64,000 nucleotides of DNA from Ctenosaura bakeri. Taxonomy: Eukaryota; Chordata; Lepidosauria; Squamata; Iguanidae. Below, one piece after another: positions 42,235-52,300 of the stretch; the stretch's first letter is position 1, and each line of letters begins with the position of its first letter. The notes under the pieces were generated by a model. The model saw nothing but the letters and a program-made list of their open reading frames with translations, did not search any database and was not told the origin of the DNA. Made by a program: the position numbers and the translations under genes. Where the stretch lies: positions 1 to 64,000 of the forward strand of contig CAOLHI010001314.1 of NCBI GenBank assembly GCA_948474755.1, given 5' to 3'.

Positions 42235-42305
42235 ATCTAATTTATGCTGTACACCACTTCAAGCCTTGGGGAGAGGCGAGTAAGAAATAAATTTTATTAT
42301 GCTCA
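42235..42305 (+). mobile_element. LINE 3' tail fragment
   Basis: tgctgtacaccacttcaagcc, ttggggagaggcgagtaagaaataaattttatt: a diverged form of the tail at 23510-23575. Confidence 0.4.
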
Positions 42306-42689
42306 CCCACCCTTTTGCCAAGGTGCACAGAGAGTCCACTGCTTTGGGGATGTGAATTTTTTCCTCCTCTCTCATGGAATTATAAACATCACAATATAGA
42401 ATTTGTCAAGTTTTCCAAACCCAGTCCCTCCCCAACGAGACAATAAGGAAGCAAATAAAGACAAACCAGGAAGGATGTCATAATTATATAGAATCAGTTT
42501 GAAAAGAGAGTTTAATTGTTCAACGGCACAAACTCATTCACAGTGTGCACGTCTGAAAGCTGTTGGCTTTCATTTCTAACCCTCCAGCCTTCTCTTCTGT
42601 CTTTCCCAAACCTTCCTTCTGCCTTTATTCATACCACAGAAAAACTGTGAAGTACGGAAAGATCAAATACCAGCCTAAAGCCCTTCAAT

Positions 42690-42960
42690 AACTGAAAGGT
42701 TCTTTTCTAAATTATATAAAGATATAATTGACAAAACCTTTGGAAGAGAGACTGACTCAAGAATGTTGTGGGAGTGGGATCTGAATACTTCTATTTCAGA
42801 AGAACAGTGGGCCAAAATATGGATCCCAGCATCTTATAAATTGATACCAGTGTCATCCCGGGAATGTACACTGAGGCTTATTCATAGATAATATTTAATA
42901 TCAATTAAATGTCAGGAGACAGACTGTAATATTTCACAGTACCGTTCATGGGGTTGAAAT
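42690..42960 (+). mobile_element. L1 ORF2 fragment
   Basis: Frames contain WEWDLNTSISEEQWAKIW followed by PVSSRECTLRLIHR, typical of the region after the RT domain in reptile L1. Truncated at both ends. Confidence 0.65.
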
Positions 42961-42974
42961 AATAGACCATATAT

Positions 42975-43180
42975 GGTGGTGGTTGTTCTTCTTGCATGCC
43001 TGCAAGTTGTTTCCAACTTATGGCGACCCAAAATCATGGGATTTTCTGGGGCTGAGAGTGTGTGACATGCTCAACATCACTCAATAGGTTTCCATGGCCA
43101 AGCAGAGAATTTAACCCTGGTCTCCAGCATCATAGTCCAACACTCTTAACCACAATACCATGTTGACTTCTTGTCCAAAA
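42975..43180 (-). mobile_element. BovB-tailed SINE
   Basis: Inverted copy: caagttgtttccaacttatgg, gggctgagagtgtgtgacatgc, ggtttccatggccaagcaga, and head (catcatagtccaacactctt). Confidence 0.75.
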
Positions 43181-43294
43181 CTGGTAGGTTTTTTGGAATG
43201 AAAAAAAAAAATCATCAAAAGTTACATCCCAGTGGGGCTTTATTATTATTTCCTATTTTTGAAGAGATGAGACAAATATTTTGCATAATGACCT

Positions 43295-43480
43295 ATTGTT
43301 ATTCTTGCTGTTGTCAAGTTGTTTCTGATTTATGGCAACCCTAAGGGAAACCTATCACATGGTTTTCTGGGGCTGAGAGTATGTGATACACCCAAGGTCA
43401 CCCAGTGGGTTTATATGACCAAGCAGGGAACTGAACCCTTGTCTTGGGGACTGTGGTCCCACACCCAAACCTTATTGCTA
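43295..43480 (-). mobile_element. BovB-tailed SINE
   Basis: Inverted copy 120 bp from the previous one: ttgtcaagttgtttctgatt, gggctgagagtatgtgatac, ccaaggtcacccagtgggtt. Confidence 0.75.
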
Positions 43481-43568
43481 TATTATTGGAGCCTACACAG
43501 TTAGGAATGATGAAAATCCAGAAAACCTGGAAAGACACAGTATTTCATTTCAGTGCTGGCTGGACTAA

Positions 43569-43770
43569 GGGCCTTTCTGCACGAGACTGTTCTAGTGCTA
43601 TTATTCCACTTTCAACATCCCATGGAATCCTGGGGTTTGCAGTTCAGGGAGGGGCATTTATAATTTCCAGCCAGAGAGCTCTTGGACCTCAGTAAACTAC
43701 AAACCCCAGAATTCCAAAGGACGTAGAAAGTGGAATAATAGCACTATAAGAATATGGTGCAGAAAGGGCA
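43569..43770. mobile_element. Palindromic MITE, longer-spacer form, TAA duplication
   Basis: GGGCCTTTCTGCACGAGACT to GGTGCAGAAAGGGCA, flanked by TAA (43566-43568, 43771-43773). The spacer has ttccagccagagagctctt. Confidence 0.85.
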
Positions 43771-43804
43771 TAAGTATGGAGAATTGTCTGTGCAGAAAAA
43801 CTGA

Positions 43805-43946
43805 AGCTATTTCCACACTAGAGTTTTATAGCTCTATGATTCCACTTTCAACATCCTCTGGAATCCTGGGGTTTGCAGTTTCGGGAGGGGCCGAGGGTGC
43901 TGAAAGTGGAATCATAGCACTATAAAACTCTAGTGCGGAAATGGCC
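43805..43946. mobile_element. Palindromic MITE, internally shortened
   Basis: AGCTATTTCCACACTAGAG to TCTAGTGCGGAAATGGCC. Part of the right arm (the gggaggggcc/ctgcaaacc block) is missing. TGA flanks both ends. Confidence 0.8.
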
Positions 43947-44403
43947 TGACTTGTAGGATTCAAATAGAAAGGAACTCATAAATGGCACATGCGTTACAGT
44001 TTTCTCTCTTTATTTCATCAATAACAGAGCAACCACCATTGTGCAGTCCATATCCCCACTAAGGAAGCATTTTGGGCTGAAGCTTTTAAATGTAATGTCA
44101 GCAAAAAGGGATAATGTGTAAACACCTGGGGGAAACTGGAACTGACCACAATACTGGTGCCACCAGAGTGACAGTGCTGCTGTCTTTTCTGTGTTAAAAT
44201 TCTTGTCTCTGCTTGTAATTTCAGAGAGCTGCAACACTATTAGTGAGTAACGAACTGAACCTAATACTAGAAAGGTGGCATGTTCGAGGCAGGGGGATTA
44301 AATCCGATTCCACACCAGGAATTTGGAAATGACTAATAAAAGCCAGCTCTCTCTCCTGTTTGTACCTGTTGTCCTCGTTCAGAAAAAAAAAATACTCCTA
44401 GAT
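43947..44403. other. Non-coding interval
   Basis: No gene or element recognised. Confidence 0.3.
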
Positions 44404-45185
44404 CAGTGGTTCTCAACCTGTGGGTCGCGATCCCTTTGGGGGTCGAATGACCCTTTCACAGGGGTTGCCTAAGACCATCGGAAAATACGTATTTCAGATG
44501 GTCTTAGGCTCTGTTCCCTCCTTGGTGGTGGTGCACAAGCGCGAGCCACGCGCTTGCGTCCTCCTGCCCCCTTTGGTGGGAGCGTGTGCGGCCACAGCGT
44601 CACCACAGCAGGAGTGGCGGTGCGCAAGCACAAGCCACATACATGTGTCCTCCTACCCTTTGTTCAGAAGGGACTGAAATCGCTCCCCTTCTCCGCTACT
44701 GGGAGAACCTCCCGCCTGACGGGCCAGCTTGGGGGGCAGTGGCAGCACGGGGGCACTCCCCCTCCTTGCCACGGCCCCTGCCCCACTCGCCATGGGGGGG
44801 CACTGTGGAAGGGCCGGGGGGCCGCAAGGCAGTGCTTTTCCGGGGGGCGAGCTGCACCCAGCGCAAAAGACAAAGGCGCTGGGATTCCTCCCCCCCCCGG
44901 CCAGGGTCAACACTCTGGAAACTTTTCCCACACTGCCCCCCCAGTGGAAACGAGAGCGAAGCAGAAGCAGAGCCTAGGGGGTGGGTCTCAGAGTTTTTTC
45001 CTGGGGGAGACGCACAGCTCCTCTTTCCCTCCCTGCCCGCCCCCCACCCCGTTCCTGGCTGGCGAGGCGGCCTTTGCTGGGAGGGGCATTGTAAATAATA
45101 AATAAATAACTTTATGGTTGGGGGTCACCACAACATGAGGAACTGTATTAAAGGGTCGCGGCATTAGGAAGGTTGAGAACCACTG
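44404..45185. mobile_element. SPIN-like hAT element carrying GC-rich cargo
   Basis: Left terminus CAGTGGTTCTCAACCTGTGG and right terminus ...AAGGTTGAGAACCACTG, with adjoining phrases GGGTCGAATGACCCTTTCAC and GGGTCACCACAACATGAGGA, match SPIN (SPACE INVADERS) elements. Flanks TCCTAGAT and CCCTAGAC agree at 6 of 8 positions (hAT-type duplication). Only the outer ~100 bp at each side look like SPIN. The ~570-bp interior (44510-45083) is GC-rich, unlike the AT-rich interior of SPIN. It starts after a 13-bp-arm hairpin (GCCTAAGACCATC ... GATGGTCTTAGGC, 44467-44509). Interior frames are compositional and show no domain. Confidence 0.8.
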
Positions 45186-45363
45186 CCCTAGACCTTCCTT
45201 GGGCATGGCTTCCGTCCATGAAAAATAGGTGAGCAGCCAGCTGGTGATTAAGTACAACATGTTTTTAATGGACTACTGCAGTCCCCCCTGAACACAGCAG
45301 GACAGCATCACTGAGCATTTCTCGCTGACCCCCAAATAACAAGGAAAGCCTATGGCCCAACTA

Positions 45364-45531
45364 GGCCCATTTCCACACCAGCTTCTTATAACGCTATTAT
45401 CCCACTTTCGACCTCCTATGGAATCCTGGGCTTTGCAGTTTAGGGAGGCCCCTCCCTAAACTGCAAACCCCAGCATTCCACAGAATGTTGAAAGTCGAAT
45501 AATAGCATTGTAAGTTTAGTGTGGAGATGGC
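45364..45531. mobile_element. Palindromic MITE, the last one before LUC7L
   Basis: GGCCCATTTCCACACCAGCT to AGTGTGGAGATGGC, arms around GGAGGCCCCTCC (45445-45456). It lies immediately upstream of the LUC7L promoter island. Confidence 0.85.
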
Positions 45532-45549
45532 TTAGGAAAAAGTGGGTTT

Positions 45550-46350
45550 CCAATATGGCGTTGGACTGCGACTCCCGGCAGCCTGAGCGAGCACATCGAA
45601 TTGTCATGAACCATGGGAAGGGTAGTCCTATAGCAAGAAATTACAAGGCCACGTCCGCCTCGTCGAACCACAACTCCCAAAATGCCTTGCGAACCGGCCG
45701 CCACGCGTGCGCCTCAGCCGCACTGCGACTCCCAGAAAGCCTCGGGCGCCAGGCGTCGGCGAGGGAGGCGAGCGAAAACGGCGGCTGAGGCGGCGGCGGC
45801 CGCCCTCTTTTCCCATCGTGCCCCGCGCCGGCCGGAGAGGGCGAAAGGGAGCCGAGAGAGTCGCTGAGTCGCGCTCGTGTCCTGCGCTCGCGACGCCCCC
45901 CCTTCCTCCGTTTCCAAGGAGACGCGGATCCTTCGCCGCCTCACCTTTCCCCCCACCTGCCGCCATGTCGGCCCAGGCCCAGATGCGGGCCCTGCTCGAC
46001 CAGCTGATGGGCACGGCCCGGGACGGTGAGTTGAGGCGGGCGAGGCGGGGGCCTGCAGGCAGGAGGAAGGAGGCAGCGGCGGCTCCTCCTCCTCCTCTTT
46101 TTCGGGCCTGACGCGGATGGTTCCGGGCGGGCAGAGCCTGAGGCGAGGCGGCCTTGGGAGTGGCTGAGGCGGCCTCCCCTCGCGCTCGGTCTCCTCCCCG
46201 CCCTTCGCCGCACGTCGGTGGCCGTTGGCGGGGCCTCGCTTCCGCCCCAGCCAGAGCAGGGCCTCGCCTCCGCCTCCCGTGGTGGCCCCTCTCGCTCCCT
46301 GCGGAGGTTTTCCGCCCCTTCCCGGAGCTGGACTCTCCCTCTTCCTGCTA
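45550..46350 (+). promoter_or_regulatory. LUC7L: LUC7L CpG-island promoter
   Basis: CpG-dense region spanning the 5' flank, first exon and start of intron 1. A YY1-like motif (AATATGGCG, 45552-45560) and three ZNF143/Staf-like motifs with the core ACTCCCRR/AMWGCC lie at about 45565-45589, 45667-45691 and 45721-45745; the middle one is closest to consensus. There is no TATA box, as expected for a housekeeping gene. Transcription likely starts between about 45770 and 45900 (inferred). Confidence 0.65.
45965..46025 (+). CDS. LUC7L: LUC7L exon 1 (coding part)
   Basis: Twenty codons plus one base, ending GAC G|GTGAG. Encodes the conserved N-terminus MSAQAQMRALLDQLMGTARD. The context CGCCATGTC is a fair Kozak site, and the encoded start is the family start. 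Confidence 0.95.
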
Positions 46351-49300
46351 AAACCTTCAGTGCTTGGGCTGGCCTGGAAGAAGTCCCCGGGGAGCTGGGC
46401 AGGAGGGGAGCAGCGACAGGCTGTGAAGGAAAAGCACTCAGGACATGCTCAGAGGCACTCTTTCCCCCCGCTTCATTCTTTCGCAGGTTCCTGGCTCGAA
46501 CCTTTTGCGTTGGTTCTGCCAGGGGGGGCCCCCTGCTCAGGTTAAGGTTTTGGGCACTGGGATTATCCTCCAAATTTATGATGGGAACACATCTGGGAAG
46601 CTGGGTATGTTTAGTCTGCAGAAGAGGAGGTTAAGAGGGGACAGGATAGCCATGTTTAAATATTTGAAGGGATGCCACGTAGAGGAAGGAGAGGGCTTGT
46701 TTTCTGCTGCTCCAGAGACCAGGACAAGGAGCAATGGATTCAAGCTGCAGGAAAGGAGATTCCACCTGAACCTCAGGAAGAACTTCCTGACACTCAGGGC
46801 TGTCCGGCAGTGGAATCTGCTGCCTCCATGGAGTGTAGTGGAGTCTCCTTCCTTGGAGGTGTTTAAGCAGAGGCTGGATGGCTGTCTGTCGGGAGTGCTT
46901 TGATGGGTGTTCCTGCATGGCAGGGGGTTGGACTGGATGGCCTGTGTGGTCTCTTCCAACTCTACATTTCTATGATTCTATAAGATGAGCCTATGCCAGC
47001 GTATTTTAGAATAAGCAAAGCTTGCCCTTGCCTCCCTTAGTGGTTAAGATTTTGGGCCCTGGGGTTATCCTCTGGATTTATGATTGGAATAAATCTGGGA
47101 AGATGAGCCATATGCCAGTGTATTTTGGAATAAATGAAGGTTGCTATTGCTTCCCTTAGTGGTTATTAACCATGATGGTTAAGTGGAGCTTCCAAGGGTA
47201 GAGGTAGAATACCTCGGAATACCAGATGCGTGGGAGAAACAACATATATAGGCTGTTGCCTTCATAGCTTCCTAGTGGAGTTTTCAAGAGGTGTGTGGGC
47301 TGAATTATTGTTCAGAGTTAAGTATGATTTCCCCCCCCCCCGCCAAAGAACAACAGGAAGAGAAGCTAAAAGTCAAACCAGTAAGGCTAGGCTAGTTCAC
47401 CAGTGAGACAGGCTGGCCGGTGCAGAGTTGGTCATTATAATTCAGGTGGTGAAATTCTCCCCGGGCAAATCACAGTGACAGGTGCCCAAGCAGGATAGCC
47501 AGGTCCTCAGCACCTGCGTCATCACGCCCTGTAGGTGTGCCAACCCGAAGACCTGCCAAAGCAGGTGGTGTCGTTCTTGACGTAACGTCTGATCTCTGGA
47601 AACATCTGCTCAGTCGCATAAAACACTGGTACAGATGGTGTAAGGGGAACAATCGAGCTTTTAGGTGGAAAGCATTGCCAGGGAATACATACCACATTAA
47701 TTTCTGTAACTTGTACACTTGAAGGTGCCTGAAACATAAGGCTTTCAATGCCGAATTTGTCAGCTGTAACTCTGTGTCATGAGCTGGAAGCCTGACTTTT
47801 CTGGTCTTATGTGGTGAGGCTTTTCTCTTGTAGACTCACCTGTAGAGGTAATGCTGCGTGTATAAAGACACGGAGGTGGGCCTGTTCTGCATAGAAACAG
47901 GATTTTAGTGTGTGCCCTAGGAAAATATTATTTCTCTTGGAAAGCTGTGCATTCCTGAAAAGGTTTGTATTTGCTTCCTTGCTTGAATCGGCAGCTAAAA
48001 GTCTGGCACATTTGCAGAACTCTGCAGATAACTTTTTGCACTTTGTTTCGTAAGTGAATAAGTGCTCGTTCTTTCTTTGTGTATTTGAGTTGCTTTTGAA
48101 TTGCTTCCCATATTTTTATTTCATACAAACTGAACAATTGTGGCCCCTCTATTTTATTTATAAAGGTTCAGTGTATCTTTGCCTGCCTACATCAATCTGC
48201 AAGGGAGTTGCAGAAAAGCCTCATGTTCATCGAGCCGTGAGTCACAACCAATTTTTAAAGCTGTTATAACAAAAAAAAGTGTTTGCTGCTTTTTTTCACA
48301 AGTAACTTTAAAAGTGTAGCTTAGAAAAGAAGGAAAAAGAAAAAAAACATTTTCAGTAGACACAACATTAATCCTGGATGCTTGCAAATCCTGATCTGTA
48401 GTCATACACAGACTAGCTTTTAAAAAACAATTGTCACATACCATTACCACTTTGCCTTTACTTTTTATGTATCATTCCCCTGACTTCCTTACTGCAGGTA
48501 TGGGCAAGAAAACTTTTCCTTTAAAACTTTTCAACAGCGGGCATAAAATTCTGCAGCTGAGGTCTTGAAGAATGCAGATGGGTATAGTATGTGTTGGAGC
48601 TCACAGTGTGTATTAACTAACTTTTTTTTTTTAGTTTTGCTTGTTTTAAGTGGCTCCCAAATGTAAAATGTTTTCTGGGGGGGGTGGGGAAGGGGAGGGG
48701 TAAGACATATCCCACTTTTTAGATCAGCTCCAAATGTCCTGGCAGCCTTTACAAACTCATCGTATGAAACATTGTTTATGAATAATCAGTACATAACTGA
48801 ATACTGGATTCATAAATGGCTGCCTCTTAAAATTCCTAGCTGTGGGTCTGTCTTGTGATTCACGGCCTTTGGATAGTGTATTTTGATTTCTCTTGGACCC
48901 TTGTTCTCCATGTAGAAAAAAACCTTTCTGTGGTTTTGAGCCAGGCCGCCCTTTTCTGACTCTGCTGTCTTTTTATGTAGACGTTTGGCAACGGACATAA
49001 TTTTGGTCAGCACCATATTTAGTAAGTGGTGCATGTGACATTAAATACTGTGCTTAGTTCATTTCTTGGTTGTGAAAGAAAAATGAATATTCCATAACTT
49101 ATGCTTTTATAGTTTTCCCAGCTGTTCTGGGGTTCGTGAAGTATTTTAATCTGCATAATGAAGCAAAATAAAACATACCACAACTTGCCTTGCTGAGTCA
49201 GTGCTTTTAATGTTTTTTTGTATTTATAACCAACCATGAATTTCAGGCGATGAAACCAGGCAAAGGGTGAAGTTCACAGATGAGCGTGTCTGCAAGAGCC

Positions 49301-52300
49301 ACCTTCTGGACTGTTGCCCTCATGATATCCTTGCCGGAACGGTACGTACACTTTCTAACGACATTGAGATGCAGTAACAAAACACTTGTTAAAGGACTTT
49401 GCAGTATGTGGTTTGGTTTGGCAGTTGAAACATGTCTGGGAGTATCCTATGTAACCAGGAACATGAAGTCCAGACCCCAGTGATAGCAAGGTGGCAGCCT
49501 TCCACTAATCTAGTATAAGGATCATTATTTTAGGCTAAAGTGGAATCATGCTTTTAGATGTTTAAGTATTACAGTATTATTAAAAACTCTGTACAAAAAC
49601 ATAAGTATTATGAAATCTCAGGTTACTTATTAATTAAAATACTTCTTGTCTTAATCAAATAGATACACAGGGAATAAGGCAACATGGTTATGCATTACAA
49701 AATGCAGTAAATGCAGTCAAGCAATATTAAGAATCGGTAATGGTAAAACTGGAAAGCCTAACCAAATTAGAGTGCGTTGCCAAGGAAGGTTTTAAGTTGG
49801 CCCTGAGTGTCAATGCCACTTGCAGCTCCATTAGCAGGGAGGGCTATCTCCCTAGTTTAACAAGTAGCAGGTTCTTTGAGAAGAGCTTCTCTTGCAGATT
49901 TCAACACACTGGCAAGCCAATATGTGAAGTATGCTTGTACAGTGTTTTGGTTCTGAAGCCATGTATTTTCTGTGTCCCTATACCTGTTTTCACATAACAG
50001 TACTCAGTGTTTATATAGCTCTCTGAAGTGTTCAGAGTGCTTCATATACAGTGCTGATTTTAATTTTTAAAACCTTAAATGTGTTCAGCTGTATCTGAAG
50101 GTGGGTAGTAATGAGAGAGGGGACCTTTCCTACAGTAGCACCAACGGTGGGGAATGCCCTTTCAGAGAGACTCGCATGTTTTCTACGCTATATCTTTAGG
50201 GTTCCAGAGGATCTTTTGATTCATCCAGGCATTTTGAAGATTATTCAGTGCTTTAAATCTTTGCACTTTCAATTTTACTGCTGGTCTTAAATTGTCTTTT
50301 ATGTTTTGCCTTGGCTTGTATAATCAGCTTGGTTTTATATTCTGGTCATTGGTTTAGTGTTGTATGTTTGCGCTTTATGTGTGTAATGATGTGGCCCCTT
50401 GCCTTTCACAAGGATTTGGGGTTCAGAACCCTTGCGAAAGTCAAAAAACTGCAAATAACTCCCCACACCGCGGTGGGCACTCTCCCTCCCATTCCCTCCC
50501 AGTGCCCTTCATTCTCTTGCCTGTTGTCTGCATGCCTGGCCTTCTTTCTGCAAGTATGGGCAAAAGGCAGGTGAATGGAGGGAAAACGCTTCCCCACCTC
50601 CATTCTCCTGCCTGTCGCCTATGTGCCTTGCCTTTGTGCACGTGCAGGTGACAGGCAGGTGAATGGAGGGAGAAATGCTACCCTCCCCCTCCATCTCCTC
50701 CTGTCTCCCGTGCACCCTGCCTTCTTTCTGTGCACACAAGTGACAAGTGAATGGAGGGGGAAAGGCTCCCTCCCTTTCATTCTTCTGCCTGTTGCCCACA
50801 CACCCTGCAGGCTTGCATGTGCACGAACCTTTCCTTCTCCCATTCACTTGCCTTTTGCCGGGTTGCAGAGAAGGAAGGCAGCACACCTAGCAGAAGGCTA
50901 GGGAATAGGAGGGGGAGAGTGGGAAGAGGCAAGCAGGCACCTTACAAATAATCAAATTTGTAAAGGTCAAACTCACAAATGTGAAGGGAAAACTGTATAC
51001 TGTACATTGTCCAGAGAATAATGGTTGGTGGGTAATTTAAAAGTAAGTAATACACTCCCTCAGAGGGTTGAAGCTTAAGAGAGAAAGAGAGTGCTGCACC
51101 TATGGTCATCTAGTGAATTCTTTGCAGAGATGAGATTCATACAGAGGGCCTCCTGGTGTATAGCCCATTCTATTAACGGATGTACTATTACAGGTCTGTC
51201 TTTTGCGGAAAACAATATGAAATTAGTAGCAAAAGGATGTGCAAGATATTACACTGCAGAATCACTCAGATTATTTTCTTAGCTGGTCACCAGGAACTAA
51301 GCATTGTGGTTGTAATGATTTAAAGGTCTTAGAATGTTAGTTTAAAGAAGTCTGATTTATTTTTTTTCTTACTCCACTTCTACTTTTCAACAGCGCATGG
51401 ACCTGGGAGAGTGCACAAAAATTCACGATTTGGCACTAAGAGCAGATTATGAGATTGCAAGTAAAGAAAGGGACCTGTTCTTTGAGCTGGATGTAAGTTT
51501 TCCATGTTTCTGAAAATGATATGTGGATAGGTTGGACAGCAGGAGGTCTGACATTCTTGGTAACCTTCTGACTTCTTCTGTATGTAAGTCTCTTGCTGCA
51601 ATTGTGAGTAAAGATGCTGTATACCACTTGCAAAACTTTACATGATTTCTTGATTACACAGCACTCCAGATATTCAGCAGGGATCATTATGTACCATATT
51701 TAATGAGTAAGTAAGTCTCTCACTCTAGGAAGCTTCTGGGGCTGTTCTCAAAACCAAATTTTCAGAAATTAATCTTTGTTTTTTTTTTCATCCCAGACTT
51801 TCAGTGTGACAGATTCTTAGAACTAGGACAGGTTACTTAGCAGTCTGTCCAGTGGCAGTTGCTGCTTATTTGATCTGTGTTTGCTCTGCTTGAACTAATT
51901 GGAGTTATTCAGAGGTCGGCGCTACAGAAGATGGGCGAGAGTATATTCACTCGAGTATTTAGTCCATATTTCTTTTTAAATCAGATTGGGTAACTTTGGT
52001 ATTCCTGAAGTACCCAAATGGCCCAAGCCATTTTCATACTCCCAGCACGTGCTGTGTACTGAAAAAGATGAAACAGGCATAGTTCCCCCTCTCTCATCTG
52101 TTTAGACTGAGGATTGAGGGTTTTTTGCCATTGGTCAGCTAATCTTGATTCTTTTGGCATCCGTCTTATGATGGTGGTGAAAATCAGACAGACAGAGCTG
52201 ACATCAGCTTAAGCGTTCTTAAGTATTGGAATTTGGGATATTAATATAGGAAAATGAGCTGGCTCTGTTAAATTTTATTACATACAATATTTATTACATA

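Noticed and set aside
44554..45105. 170-183-codon overlapping frames inside the SPIN-like element
   Set aside because: GC-rich low-complexity reading in several phases, with no transposase motif or hAT dimerisation domain.
45628..46573. Minus-strand frames across the LUC7L promoter and exon 1
   Set aside because: CpG-island shadows of the plus-strand gene; arginine/proline-rich composition without a family match. A divergent transcript is possible but not supported.
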